Below are positions 43,690 to 54,330 of a stretch of DNA of 64,000 nt, one piece after another. Under the pieces are notes generated by a model. That model was not told where the DNA came from and ran no database searches. It saw only the letters and a program-made list of their open reading frames with translations. Position numbers and translations under genes: made by a program. Numbering within the stretch: position 1 is the first letter of the stretch; every line of letters begins with the position of its first letter. This DNA is from Anastrepha obliqua (taxonomy: Eukaryota; Arthropoda; Insecta; Diptera; Tephritidae). Location: contig NC_072893.1 in the NCBI RefSeq assembly GCF_027943255.1, positions 8,246,001-8,310,000 of the forward strand, written 5' to 3'.

Positions 43690-43925
43690 GACGTGTTGGT
43701 ACATAGTCCACCAGTGCGGCAAGTTATGAAATGCCAGCCAGGATTTTATCGTGACCGTAGTCCGTGTTTAACCACTTACTTCAGTATTTAAGCGTTCAAG
43801 AAGGAATTTTAATGTAGCATATAATGCTTTTGCCCTTCTCAAGGGCACTGCACCATACTACAATACTACAATAGAGAATTGGCCTTACCACTGCCATGTA
43901 AGGTCTATATATGGTCCCTTTTGCT
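43690..43925 (-). pseudogene. LINE thumb fragment, inverted relative to neighbour
   Basis: Minus-strand text YRPYMAVVRPILYCSIVVW then CSALEKGKS (about 43910-43825) matches WLYTAVVRPILTYxxxVWWPALEK, the thumb of I/LOA-type LINEs. It lies just before, and opposite to, an RNase H domain that would normally follow it on the same strand. The remainder towards 43690 is not assignable. Confidence 0.6.
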
Positions 43926-43974
43926 GAGATGACGTAACATATCTGATAAGATAAAATCTCGATGCATTGATTCA

Positions 43975-44999
43975 AAATAGAAACGCAATACGTTCTGTAT
44001 TGGGGACGCTTGGGAACAGGGCCTGATGAACTTGTTCACGGATGGGTCGAAGTTGGAAGGAAAGGTTGGTGGAGGAGTCTTTTGCGAGGAGCTCTCCATC
44101 AGACTCAAGTTCAGGTTACCGGATCACATGCGTACTAACAGTCAGGAAAGTGAATATTTACTCCGACAGCTAAGCGGCAATAAGGGCCCGTGACGGTGCA
44201 CTCGAAACTGGTCAGAGAATGCCTGACCTCACTTTCGACTGCGTCCTAATTCTTTGACATAAGCCTCATCTGGGTTCCTGGTTACAGAGACATTGCGGGA
44301 AACTGTGATGCGAATGAGCTGGCCAGACAAGGGACATGTGAGGTGGTTTCCATGCGAAAGGAGAGAATTGAGATCCCCCTGACTACATGCGGTCTGCTCC
44401 TGGAAAGATGGGCATCGCGCCAACTCAGCGAGCGTTGAGCAAGTACACAAACTTGTAAGGTCGCGAAATCCTTCTGGTCACGTGTGTACCCGGGGCGCTC
44501 GGGCGAACTTCTGAGGTCGACAAAATATCAGCTTCGAGAGGGTTTTCTCCCAGGTGACTATGCGCGAGGAATGCATGATGTGAGGCTTGGAATTACCTCA
44601 AGTCCCTTTTGTGATGGATGTATGAAGGATGAGGTGGAATCATCTCAGCACCTACTCCTTAGCTGCCCTGCTCTGGCGGGGCTAAGATCCAGGTATCTTG
44701 GCTCTTACTTATTTGCTGCGCCTGCTGATATAGCAGGCGTTGACATTAGAAATCTGATGAATTTCATCAGTAGCACAAAGCGGTTGACGCAAACGCAGCA
44801 CAGTCATCGTTCGTAATCCATATACTCTAACCCACCCTCCTAGCCATCCCAGCCCCACCTCTCCCCGCCCTCTCCCCGCATCCCATCGGTCTTCCTCTCT
44901 CACCTCACCTCCTTCATAATGGTATCACAAAGCACGAATCCGTTTTTCCTCGTGCAAGTATGCTCATTCCCTTGGCAACCATACCCACCTAACCTAACC
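43975..44999 (+). pseudogene. I/LOA-type LINE, RNase H, zinc knuckle and 3' end
   Basis: Plus strand. RNTFCIGDAWEQGLMNLFTD then GSKLEGKVGGGVFCEELSIR (43985-44110) is the N-terminus of an RNase H1-type domain, with its first catalytic Asp in FTDGSK. After stops, IWVPGYRDIAGNCDANELAR (about 44268-44330) is the C-terminal HxGxxGNxxADxLA region. From 44484, LRSTKYQLREGFLPGDYARG, PFCDGCMKDEVESSQHLLLS, CPALAGLRSRYLGSYLFAAP and DIRNLMNFISSTKRL form the zf-RVT tail. The 3' end is CACCTAACCTAACCTA (44986-44999), a CCTAA-repeat tail. The RNase H is broken by at least two stops. Confidence 0.83.
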
Positions 45000-45002
45000 T
45001 AC

Positions 45003-45255
45003 GTTCTGTAAAAAGTCAACGAATAAGATGGCTGGGGCACATGTACAGAAGGCCGTTCGATAAGCAAGTGGTTGGAGGGAGAGATCGAGGGAGACCAAAC
45101 AGACGCTGGATTGATGAGGCCATAGCCGACTTGCAGAAAATAGGAATCGCAAACGAGAAAAGCGTAGCAGAGGATCAATCGGAGTGGAGAACCGTAGTTG
45201 TGGAAGCAATGTTCTGCACAAGACTGTAGTAGTGCTATTGAAGATGATGATGAGT
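45003..45255 (+). pseudogene. RTE-like LINE tail
   Basis: SQRIRWLGHMYRRPFDKQVV then GGRDRGRPNRRWIDEAIADL, QKIGIANEKSVAEDQSEWRT and VVVEAM form one open frame (to about 45225), matching RLRWxGHVxRM ... RGRPxxRWxDxVxxDLxxxG ... AxDRxxWRxxVxEA. It ends with GAAGATGATGATGAGTG, an ATG-repeat tail like that at 17913-17930. It begins directly after the CCTAACC tail of the previous LINE. Confidence 0.75.
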
Positions 45256-45445
45256 GCCATGTATAGCCAATGTATTACTCTGGGCTCCAACCCCCATTTT
45301 TCTCCAATTAGCCTTCGGCAGGAGTACGATCGCTCGCATAGCTTTGCGTACTCCATCTGCGATTGTGAGACCCCAATTTAGGTTCCTATCCAGTACAAAG
45401 CCCAGATATTTAGCGCTTTCTATTTGAAATTTGAAGTTTAAAGGG
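45256..45445 (-). pseudogene. I-group LINE thumb fragment
   Basis: Minus strand: FQIESAKYLGFVLDRNLNWG then LTIADGVRKAMRAIVLL, and after a frameshift CRRLIGEKWGLEPRVIHWLY. This is KYLGxxLDRKLNWxxxxxxxxxKA ... IGKKWGLxPxxxxWLYT. About 60 codons remain. Confidence 0.68.
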
Positions 45446-45539
45446 TCGAGGCAAGAAGCACCGAGAAATTTGGTAACTTCTAAAACACTCAGACTAAAAG
45501 GCCCATTGTATTTAAAGCTCTGGAAAGTGCAAGGGTAGA

Positions 45540-47395
45540 TAGTCAAGGAGGAAAGGAAAGAAGTAGCAAAAGGAAAAAGATACGATAGAACAGAGGAGTA
45601 GAAGTAGTTAGCCCTGTGAGAATTTTCCAAATTCCTTGATAAATCTGAAAAATGTCCTCGAGTTTGAGAGAACGAATTTTATTTGTTCTCATCACATCAG
45701 AACCCGAAATGCGTAACCTTGCTCTAGCAAATGCGGGACACTCACAGAGAAAATGCTCAGTGTTATTCATAATTCCAATGGTGGTCATGTGCTGACCCCA
45801 TGTGTTGTGTCCTGTAATAATACCGACCATCAACCGAACGTCTTTTCTTCCAAGTTTTAGAAGAAAGTCCGACAGTTTTCTGTTCGGGCTTGTCACAAAA
45901 TACTTTCAGTTCTGCAGTGTTCAAGACTGGACCATCTTATGTAAATTACTTACATAGTCGCCGATTCACTTTTTGATTCCTGCAGAACTGATTCCGTTGG
46001 CCGTATTGGCTATGGTCCCTGTGAGGGAACCGCTTATCTACAGTTGGCCAATTCATCGGAATTTTCGTTTCCTTGAACAACGCAGTGTCTCAAACCTCCC
46101 TGCATGCATTCTGGATTGTTCCATTGCTTACGAAATGGAAATCTGACATCAAATTTCCTTCCGAATGAAGCTATGGGTACCAGATTTAGGTGCCAAAAAC
46201 AGTGGATACTGCTCAAATAGCATCTTAAACATTTCTCTGTGTCCCGAAGTTCCGTTTTCGTGCCACAAACCATATTTATGGAGTCTACACATTGCTTTTA
46301 TTGCTTCCTGTTGTACCTTAAGATCCAAGGGCAGCAAATCAAGCATAGCATTTAGGGCATCGCCGGTGGCTGTACTCATGGCACCCGTAATGCATACACA
46401 TACACTTCTGTGCAGCCTGTATAGTGTCCGGATTGTGGACTTAACTATGATCCGTCGCCACCAGACCATACAGGCGTAAGTCATGATTGGTCTGAAAAGT
46501 TTTGTGTACAGGGTTTGATTGAAAAGTAATGAGCCTTTCGCGTGGAGAGTCTGCCAAGCGATCAACCGAATCGGTTAGTGGGGGAAAATGATCGTTGGAC
46601 CTTCCCCTTCCACTAGAAACCGGTCCCAGTTCGCTGGCAACAGCGGTGCAGTCAACAACGCTCCGCGCGTGAAAGCTATTTTAAAAGTGTGCTAGGATTT
46701 TGCAGTGGCGAAAATGCAGCGATCGTTGAAGCAACGTTTTTCGACTCTCGAGGCATCGTCCGCAAAGAGTTTGTACCTCTTGGAAGCACTGTAAATGCGG
46801 CATTTTACGAAGAAGTGCTCCTTCGGCTGAAAAACCGCGTCGCCCGGGTTCGGCCCGACCTCGTCAACAATTGGATCTTCATCACGACAATGCGCCGGCG
46901 CACACCGCCTTCCTCTGCACCTCTACATTGGCCAAGATGGGGGTTCCGGTGCTTCCCCACCCTCCCTACAGGCCAGACCTGTCCCCACCGGACTTCTTCT
47001 TGTTCCCGCGCCTGAAAAGAAAGCTGAAGGGGAGGCGTTTCGACTCCATCGAGGCGATCCAATAAGCTGTGACAGCCGAATTGAACGCGATTCTGGCGGA
47101 TGAATTTAAAAAATGCTTCCTGCAGTGGAAGGACTACCAGCGGTGTACTGACGCTCAAGGGTCTTATTTTGAAGAATATTAGTTGTATAAGCCAAAAGGT
47201 TTAATAAAACTGCTTAAAAAAAATAAGGCTCTTTACTTTTCAATCAAACCCTGTATATCCATAGGACCACAGCAGGTTTCAGACACCAGGCTTTACGAAA
47301 GGCTCTGTGACATTGCTGTAAAATCCTCAATACACGATCCATCTTCAGCGAAACATGTTTTCCCAAGTCAGCTTCTTATCCAAGAGTACTGCCTC
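45540..47395 (-). pseudogene. I/LOA-type LINE, thumb to zinc knuckle, split by a mariner
   Basis: Read from 47395. A leading part carries QQCHRAF.KAW.LKP and WIY (to 47256), then the mariner. It resumes at 46506 with TKLFRPIMTYACMVWWRRII, CITGAMSTATGDALNAMLDL and LPLDLKVQQEAIKAMCRLHK (to 46265). RNase H is reduced to GNENSDELA (about 46060). The knuckle follows as SPNRKLSDFLLKLGRKDVRL, GHNTWGQHMTTIGIMNNTEH and FLCECPAFARARLRI (45890-45720). The stretch 45450-45700 is likely 3' untranslated. Same family as 37592-38165. Stops and frameshifts throughout. Confidence 0.82.
46509..47253 (+). mobile_element. mariner deletion derivative nested in a LINE
   Basis: The termini CAGGGTTTGATTGAAAAGTA (46509) and, from 47253 inwards, CAGGGTTTGATTGAAAAGTA match over 27 bp with one mismatch. 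TA stands at 46507-46508 and 47254-47255. The interior encodes the C-terminal half of a mariner transposase: VEATFFDSRGIVRKEFVPLG, NAAFYEEVLLRLKNRVARVR, DLHHDNAPAHTAFLCTSTL (second Asp, 46872-46925), PYRPDLSPPDFFLFPRLKRK (third Asp) and LKGRRFDSIEAIQ, stop. The helix-turn-helix and first Asp are deleted. It has 745 bp where about 1.3 kb is usual. Clean edges in both host and guest make the insertion unambiguous. Confidence 0.93.
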
Positions 47396-47399
47396 TGAA

Positions 47400-48335
47400 T
47401 TTCGCTAGATTAGTATATGTCAAAACACTTCCTTGACAAATACACAGGTAGTCCCAGCCCTCATGGGACAAAAAAAAATGTCATTCAGATTTCTCAGCAA
47501 AACTTCAATATATCAAACATATCCTTCACAACGAGTATGAAACTTATTTGCTGATATTAAATCAAAATCAATAAAGGCATGCCATTCTTTCCAGTTCTGT
47601 AGTAAATCGTTTTCCAGTTGTCTCATTTTTAAACTAATTTAGTTTATAATTTAATCTTAAGCTCCAGCTTAATCTTTAAATCAAACATTTTTTCCACAAC
47701 ATAAAAATTATCATAAAATCGCATGAGATAAATATCAACGACGAGACGCTTAAACTTCCTTCCTTCAGTTACTTATTTCACTTAGTGCACTTCAACGCAT
47801 TCATCATCATTTTCACAGAGAAGGCGTTTCTCAGATCTTCCACGACTGGTGAACTCAATAAAAACCGCTATAATCCAGCCTCCGTTAAATGAAAGAAAAG
47901 GGAAGTAATGAAACTATAAATGCCGCACAACCAGTTCTAGCCCAACCATTTTACAACTTTTAGCATCTGAAGTCATACTTGACGAAATGAGTGAGTGCTT
48001 CATAATCACAGATAGTGCGTGCATATGTGCATATGTATATGCATGCATATTACTCACACATATCTATTTATAGTAACAAAAGCGCATTCGTCGGCGCATA
48101 ATACAGGTTGGCTAAAAATATCGTCCTAGTATTATTGAAGCTAGAGTGGGATGTGATTTGTGTGTGACATATCAGCTGTTAATGTGAGGAAAGTGACTTC
48201 AAAATCCACTTTGGATAAATATAAATAAATAAACGAAAAAGCTTATACTAAAGTAGCTGTCGCGCGGTATTGAATGACAAGATTCTGGACGTATTTTTGC
48301 TATAAAATTGTAATCATAAAAATCATCATAATCAA
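47400..48335. other. spacer, nothing recognised
   Basis: AT-rich. Short TATG/CATA tracts at 48020-48050. No coding or repeat assignment. Confidence 0.4.
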
Positions 48336-48337
48336 AT

Positions 48338-49624
48338 AAAAGAGAGAAGATATAAAAGTGTTACCTATTCAAAACACCATAACTTTTTTATGTGAAATTA
48401 GTTTTTATTGATTTCAAAGACAAAATTGTTCAAAAATGATTACAACTTTAAAATATATTCAATTTAGCTCGATATGACCACCTTTTGCCTTGACAAATGG
48501 TCAAAAAATGAGTTGCATGCTGCACGAATGTGATCTTGAGGTATTTTGGCTCATTCTCGTATAATCGCTTTTTTCAGCGCATCCATACTGGCATATTTTT
48601 TAGTCCTCACTTTGCTCTCCAAAATGGACCAGATGGAATAGTCCATCGGGTTTGCGTCTGGCGAATTCGAAAGCCATTGTGTGGACAAAATGAAGTGTGC
48701 AACATGATTTTTTAACCATTCTTGGCTCACACGAGCTTTATGAGACGGTGCTGTGTCTTGTTGGAACGTCCATGGTCTACGACCGAAATGTTTGCGTGTC
48801 CACGGCTCTAAAGCAGCTTCTAAAACATTTTCCCGATAATAAGTCGCATTCTCTTTGGCACTAGGCTCGATAAAAACGATTGGAAAGCATCCATCAGCGG
48901 TCATTACTTGCGATGGGAAATTGCTTCGAGTGGCCATACGTAGGCTCAAATTCTCGTATTAGCGTTCGATCAAGTAAGCACGATCGTTTTGAGTGTTTAT
49001 GAACCGCTCAATTGGGAAATTTTTTTCATCAGAAAACTCAATGTTAGGAAATTCGCCACGTTCGTGCAAGCGCAAAAACTCCTTTGCTCTTTCACACCGA
49101 ACTTTTTTTGCTGAGGTGCAAGATCACGTGCTTTTTGGAACTTGTAAGCCTTGACCTTGAGCTCATTTTTCAATATCCGTCGAATGCTGTCTTACGATAT
49201 TTTCAGTTCTTTGGCCATTTTTCTTTCACTTCGACGTGGATTTCATTCAAATCGAGCCTTCACTTTCCGAACCATTTCTGGCGTTGCTGCGGTTTTTTTT
49301 GGTCCACCTCCATAGCGTTTTGCAATGCTACCAGTATCATTGTAACATTTTATAGTGCGATACACAAGCATTTTATTCACTTTGAGGTGACTGAGCTCAC
49401 GAACAATGGCTGGTTGTGATTTTCCAGCCAAATATAACGCAATCACACTATTACGTTTGAATTCCATCACAGAAAAAAATCAACAAAACTGAGACGCTAA
49501 TGCTTTTGATGGCTTATAAACAATATATTGAACTGTCATTAGAACAATTTTGACGTTGATGTCATAAGCTATTTTACAGATACAAGCAGTGTGAAGTTGG
49601 TAACACTTCATATCATTCACCCTG
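48338..49624 (-). mobile_element. ITm element (maT-like group), near full-length
   Basis: The right end read inward is CAGGGTGAATGATATGAAGT followed by GTTACC. The left end shows the related GATATAAAAGTGTTACC near 48348. The minus strand encodes MMEFKRNSVIALYLAGKSQP and VREL.HLKVNKMLVYRTIK, then YNDTGSIAKRYGGGPKKTAA and TPEMVRKVKARFE (start 49470), the paired helix-turn-helix. After frameshifts come FPNIEFSDEKNFPIE-type text (about 49030, first Asp), VMTADGCFPIVFIEPSAKEN, YYRENVLEAALEPWTRKHFG, RRPWTFQQDTAPSHKARVSQ (second Asp, about 48770-48710) and SNSPDANPMDYSIWSILESK (third acidic position). All three positions are readable, but the frame is broken. Confidence 0.84.
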
Positions 49625-49640
49625 TATATATTTTGTTATA

Positions 49641-49839
49641 TACGAACGGCAAATATTTTTTATGAGGAGCCTTTTCATGGCAAAATTCGCTCGGAGGTTT
49701 GCCTTTGCCGGCCGAGGGGCGACCGCTGTTGGAAGAAACTTTTTCTTCAATTTGGTATTTCACCGAGATTGGAACATACGTTCTCTCTGTTAATTCCGAA
49801 AGGTAGTCACGCACCAAGCCATTCGGCTACGGCCGCCGA
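49641..49839 (-). repeat. tRNA-derived SINE, copy 5 (3' truncated)
   Basis: Read from 49839: GGCGGCCGTAGCCGAATGGC, TTGGTGCGTGACTACC, CGTATGTTCCAATCTCGGTG (B box with one change), then TACCAAATTGAAGAAAAAG, CAACAGCGGTCGCCCCTCGG and CATGAAAAGGCTCCTCATAA. It stops at TTTGCCGTTCGTA, just inside the conserved GTTCGGAGTCGG block, within 20 bp of the ITm terminus at 49624. Confidence 0.85.
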
Positions 49840-49849
49840 ATTTTTTTTT

Positions 49850-51000
49850 TTGTTTTGTGGGATCTTCTTTAGCTGGTTGGCTATTCTCTACTTCCCGCAA
49901 TCGTAATCTTTAAATTTTCATAAATTTTTACAAAAGTTTAGTGCACTTTAGAAAATTATTAAAACAAAATTCGTTTACATACAACAAAAAGTTATGCAAC
50001 GCTTTTTTCCTCCACTCTGTATTTGACTATCTTTGCTTGTGTCAGCATCTCCAGCACAGCGGCAGCCAGCCAAGCGACCAGTTTTTTATCGTTCTCTCCG
50101 CTTTGCTTTCACACGTAAGTGCATCGGTTTGTGCATACTCGTACTTATTGAATAATTTCTCGCCACCGGATCGGTTTACATGAACTTGACACTTTAGCTT
50201 TATTCTCCTCCTCTCAGCACTCAGCATCAGTGGGATTCCCGCAAAGAACAACAACAAGAATATCTGCAATTTACAACAACTCATCCGGCATCATTGCATC
50301 ATCATCATCATTTACAATGTAACCAGCTTTTTTTTATTGCTTTGGATGTCTGCACTACTTCCTGCTTGTTTTTTATCACACACACACATACATACATACC
50401 TGTCTCTGTACGGCTGTCGACAGCCGCATGAATGTTTCTCTTCATCTCTTGCTGATGACTGATCTTAAGCAAGAAAGAAGATCTGATGTGAATAGTCGTC
50501 GATAAGTGCCTGCATCTGAAGTCACGCAAGCGCCATTCGCAGTGGGTTCTTAACAGACAAAATTGTAATTCTATACACAGCACTTCAGCACTTTTGTGAC
50601 CAAGAACGAGCTAATTAAGAGAGGTACGAACAACGGCATAATGAAAGTGTAGTAAAAGTTACCACTTTAAAAATACCATAAAAGCCAACAATAAAAAACT
50701 TTCATGATTGAAACATTGTAATTGCCTGTATCCAGCATGCAGAAAGTGACTGTGTGGCTGCACCGCTGCTTTTTGAGGAAAGAAACTTTTCGTTTCATTA
50801 AGGCCAAAAATTTGTTTAAGTGTTACTATCTGTAATTACACAAAGTAAGAACCAAAGAAACAAGAAGAAAGATGCTCACTGAATGAAAGGGTGAATAAGA
50901 ATACGAATGCGGATACAAATCTATAAAAGACACACCAACTATAGTTTGGAAAAATTGTCCCACAATATCTGCAAATTTCATTATAACCAGTTTTTGATGA
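49850..51000. other. spacer, possible single-copy DNA
   Basis: The longest tract in the right half without a transposon motif. It includes CATCATCATCAT at 50298-50310 and CACACACATACATACATAC at 50380-50400. No supported ORF. Confidence 0.45.
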
Positions 51001-51004
51001 AAAT

Positions 51005-52190
51005 ATACAATCGCAAGCTGCCCGAATGTGATTTGCTGGTATTTTGGCCCACTCGCGCACAATCCCTTTTTTCAGCGCCTCGAGACTGGAAAATCTTTTA
51101 AATGACCCAAAGAAAATAATCCATTGGATTCCCGTCTGGTGAATTTGAGAGCCTTTGTGTGGACGTTATTTGTTCCAAGCGGTCATAGAAGGAATCTTGG
51201 GTTGCATCGTCCTTCTCTTCCGTCGGGGCGTGGGCGCAAATTAGCGAGATGTTAAAAAATCGCGCTTTGATGCGGATTATTGCGAGACGTTAGACCACCG
51301 GAGTGAACGACAGTACTTGGCGACGAAGTCTCTCTCCCACAACAAATTCGACACCGAATTTGCGCTCCTTTACATGGCAGCTGTAGTAGACGTCGCAAGG
51401 TTCTATGGTTTTCTTGCCTCTCTTGGATGGCAGTGATGTCAGCCTTTACTCTCACGAGGACATCAACCAGCCGGGCAGAGGCACCTTCCCCATTAAGGGA
51501 CCGGACATTCCAGGTGCATTCCCTCAAATCGTATTCCTTATTTCGTTTGCAGGGGTCGTCATCAGTGTTGGAAGTTCTCATCCGAGGCTTTGTTGCTGCT
51601 TTCATTGGGGGGGGCTTTTTAAGTGGCGGGTCCCAAACCCAGCGCACAACCAGCTATCCTGGAATGCTTCGCTTTCTCACGTTAACTCTCTCCCAAACGG
51701 GTGTTCGGAAGCTACCCAGAGGATACGTGGACTAATCCCGGACGTTGTGAGCTGCTTGAACCATATGCAGAAGAATCGTCCTGGCCACTCCCAAGTGCAT
51801 GGCGATCAGTAACTTTCCCCACTTGCGTGGACTTCTACACATGGAACAATCCTCCGCTGGATGCTATGGTCAGATATTTTCAGTTCTTTCGCCATTTCAT
51901 TGGCTCTTCGTCGGTAATTTTGCTCAAATCGCTTCTTCACTTTTCCAACCGTTTCACGTGGCGTTGCTGTCTTTTGATGACCACCTCCACGAAGCTTCGC
52001 ATAATGCAATCGCTTTATTAAGTTTAAAATCCATGACTGATTTTCTTTTTCGCGTTTACTCTCGGCAAAATGGTTCCGCGCGCTTGTAAACAATACTCTG
52101 CAATGCCATTTAGCCAACTAACAAACAGCTAATGCACGAGCATCAACTGCGCGAGCGGTCTGAAGTTAGTTACACTTCGAGTGTTGGACC
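51005..52190 (-). mobile_element. ITm element (maT-like group) broken by a LINE fragment
   Basis: The right part (51845-52117) encodes, on the minus strand, LRGGGHQKTATPRETVGKVK, KRFEQNYRRRANEMAKELKI and SDHSIQ, the helix-turn-helix part of the 48338 family. The left part (51005-51160) encodes the C-terminus: SPDGNP-like text then MDYFLW.I and FQSRGAEKRDCARVGQN. Between them (51163-51840) is an unrelated LINE endonuclease fragment on the same strand, and the DDE core is missing. The two halves are in the order expected for one element. Confidence 0.72.
51163..51840 (-). pseudogene. LINE 5' region and endonuclease start (RTE-like)
   Basis: Minus strand: the leading DNA (51835-51700) matches 12830-12945. 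Then NKEYDLRECTWNVRSLNGEG, ASARLVDVLVRVKADITAIQ and E (51540-51410) is the start of an APE-type endonuclease, T.NVRSLxxxGxxxxLxxxLxxxxxDIxAIQEt. After frameshifts, the DNA near 51240-51180 reads LICAHAPTEEKDDATQDSFY, matching the plus-strand copy at 13000-13065. The GDFNA block is not reached. 3'-truncated, which is unusual for a LINE insertion. Confidence 0.78.
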
Positions 52191-52384
52191 CTTTAACTAA
52201 GCTACCATTGGTAGGTAGGTAAGTAGATTAGATGGTAAGAGTACCACGGGTACACTACAAGTAGCACTGGAGTGCCGTTTTGAAACCGTAATATAGACCA
52301 CTACCTGCGAAAAATTACAAAAGTTAAAGGAAGAACCATGTGCAGCCATTCACTGCTGTTGAAGTAGTGGAGGAGAGTAAAGGG

Positions 52385-53290
52385 ATCTATGCTGAAGAAC
52401 TGCCTCAGGCTATCCCCGAAAAGTAAATAAAAAACCTCAAGTGCCTAGCTAAACAGTATCTTTCTCTGCAGGATCCCCACAGCTTCTGTAAGGGGGGTTG
52501 TACGGAAGTCCAAGCTTCTCTGCATGCGTTTCGATCACCCAATAATCGGTGAACACTGCAATGAGCTTGAAAATTTAATGGTGGGGGATCCCCAGCACTT
52601 TTAGCGCTCTGCTTCTGAAGTGCTGAGGCCGAAGTGGGAAAGCACGCGATGAAATAGAACTCCATCTGAGTTGCGCTTTTTTAAGAAAGAAATTGTGCAG
52701 TTTCCCTTTAACAAGTTCTGTCGACCCCTTCAAGGCACGCTGATCGGCATTTTCTTTTGCCTATATATTTCTACCCCCTGGAACCCAGCTTGCACGTTAG
52801 AAACGTTTAATCTCCTCATTGCAGGAGTTGATAAAAAGAGATGGGAAGGACTTTCATCGCAGCTTGCCTATCGGAAAATATATCTATGTCTCCCTCTCAA
52901 CAGCGATCCCACGCCTTTTTGCATGCCTGCAGAATTGCGAAAACCTCTGCTAATTCCTATTTTTCGGCAGTTTAAAGGATACTGAAATATTGGCTGATCT
53001 AGAGGAAATCCGTGCTCCAACTCCAGATTCAATCATGAATCCATCGGTGAAAACAGAGGTACCTATGTCCGTGCAGTTAGCCCTAGTTAGCCCTAGCAAA
53101 AACTCTCAAAATCCAGTTTGCGGATGGAGAGATCTGTACGAAGTACAGAGAAGGAAGGTCAAATCTGCCTCAAAATGCTACTATGTCCTACAGGAGATGT
53201 CCTCTAGAGGCGAACCTCCTTCCACTTTCCTAATAGCGCCCAGAACAGCAACGGACTGAACATGAAGATCCACGAGAATTAAGTGCAGAA
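52385..53290 (-). pseudogene. I/LOA-type LINE, RNase H and zinc knuckle
   Basis: Minus strand. DIGTSVFTDGFMIESGVGAR and SANISVSFKLPK (53075-52965) resemble the RNase H start (FTDGSKMxSGVGAG ... FxLP). The serine of DGSK is replaced, but the Asp is kept. ASWVPGG (about 52790) may be a relic of the later WVPGH block. HCSDYWVIETHAEKLGLPYN then PPYRSCGDPAEKDTV (52570-52450) is the knuckle (GHCxxGxHAxxLGLxxxxxCRSCGxxxEKET). Frames are broken. The polymerase is absent. Confidence 0.65.
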
Positions 53291-53514
53291 TGATGTTAAG
53301 GGCGGCAATAGGGCATGTTCTACACACCCCAGTAATGCCAATACATTAAGTCTTGGGCACTCTTTCAAGTTTAGTGATAGTTTTTTTGCCATTTTTTGCC
53401 GACCGTAGATTTTCAGGGGCAGAAAGTTAGACTGGCCTTCTTAACTCCATTTTCGATGTGCAGCTTCCTACGCAACTTGAGGTCAAGTATTACTCTCTCT
53501 GTCTCTCTCTCTTA

Positions 53515-53725
53515 TCTTCACAGTATGTGGGGGACCATAGCTTCATCAACAATCCTCCTCCAATTCAGTCTCTCTCTTACTTCATTTCTCCAAGTAGAAC
53601 CGTTCGTCGCTTTAAAGTCTGCTTCGGTGTCATTAAGCCATCTCTTTCTTGGTCGGCCTCTCTTTCTGCCTCCAATTGGACGCAAGGTAAACACCCTTTT
53701 TTGGATTCTTTCGCTGGACATTCTT
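53515..53725 (-). pseudogene. RTE-like LINE tail
   Basis: The minus-strand frame gives RPIGGRKRGRPRKRWLNDTE then ADFKATNGSTWRNEVRERLN and WRRIVDEAMVPHI. It matches RPxGxRKRGRPxxRWxDxVxxDLxxxGxxxWRxxAxDRxxWRxIVxEAKxH, the conserved end of RTE/CR1-like ORF2. It is different in sequence from the 17356 and 45003 tails. Confidence 0.75.
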
Positions 53726-53799
53726 ATGATGTCTAACTCGCTGAGCTTAAATAAAAATATTACACCAATTTGAAAAAATATTTCCACATCCATCTCGGC

Positions 53800-54330
53800 T
53801 TCTATCTATCGAATTTCCACTGCAGTTGATTGAAAGTAAATAAACATATTTGATTTCAGACTTTTATTCATGTATATGCTTATGTATGTACCAACATACT
53901 TATGTATGTATATGTATGCACATACAGTTGTTCGAAATATTGATAGAATGTCAAACATATTTTCAAACATTGCCTGTACAAAAATAGCTGGGGCTGTGGA
54001 CAATATACTGCTACTGCGTACCGTTAGGTTTGTTCTTTTGTTTACGTGATTTCATTCAGATCTACGATCAGATTTGACCGCAGACGTACACAATGCCTCT
54101 ATCGATCAACAGCAGTTTATTATCTATGGCAGTTTATCAAGTGGCGGAATAAAATAAGAGGCAATGACTTTGCAGTGAAAAGTATTGATTAATTTTCAAC
54201 AAAGGTCAGCATATTATTTTTTCTCGTCTTTCAGCTTCTCATAAAAACAATATTCTTCTTTTAGATGAAGCATACATACATATACATACATACATACATA
54301 TATGCATGCATATGTATGTATGTGCATATA
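53800..54330. other. spacer ending in CATA/TATG microsatellite
   Basis: Microsatellite tracts at 53870-53925 and 54269-54330 (CATACATACATATACATACA, then TATGCATGCATATGTATGTA). The mariner at 54331 is inserted at the TA that ends the second tract. Confidence 0.6.
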
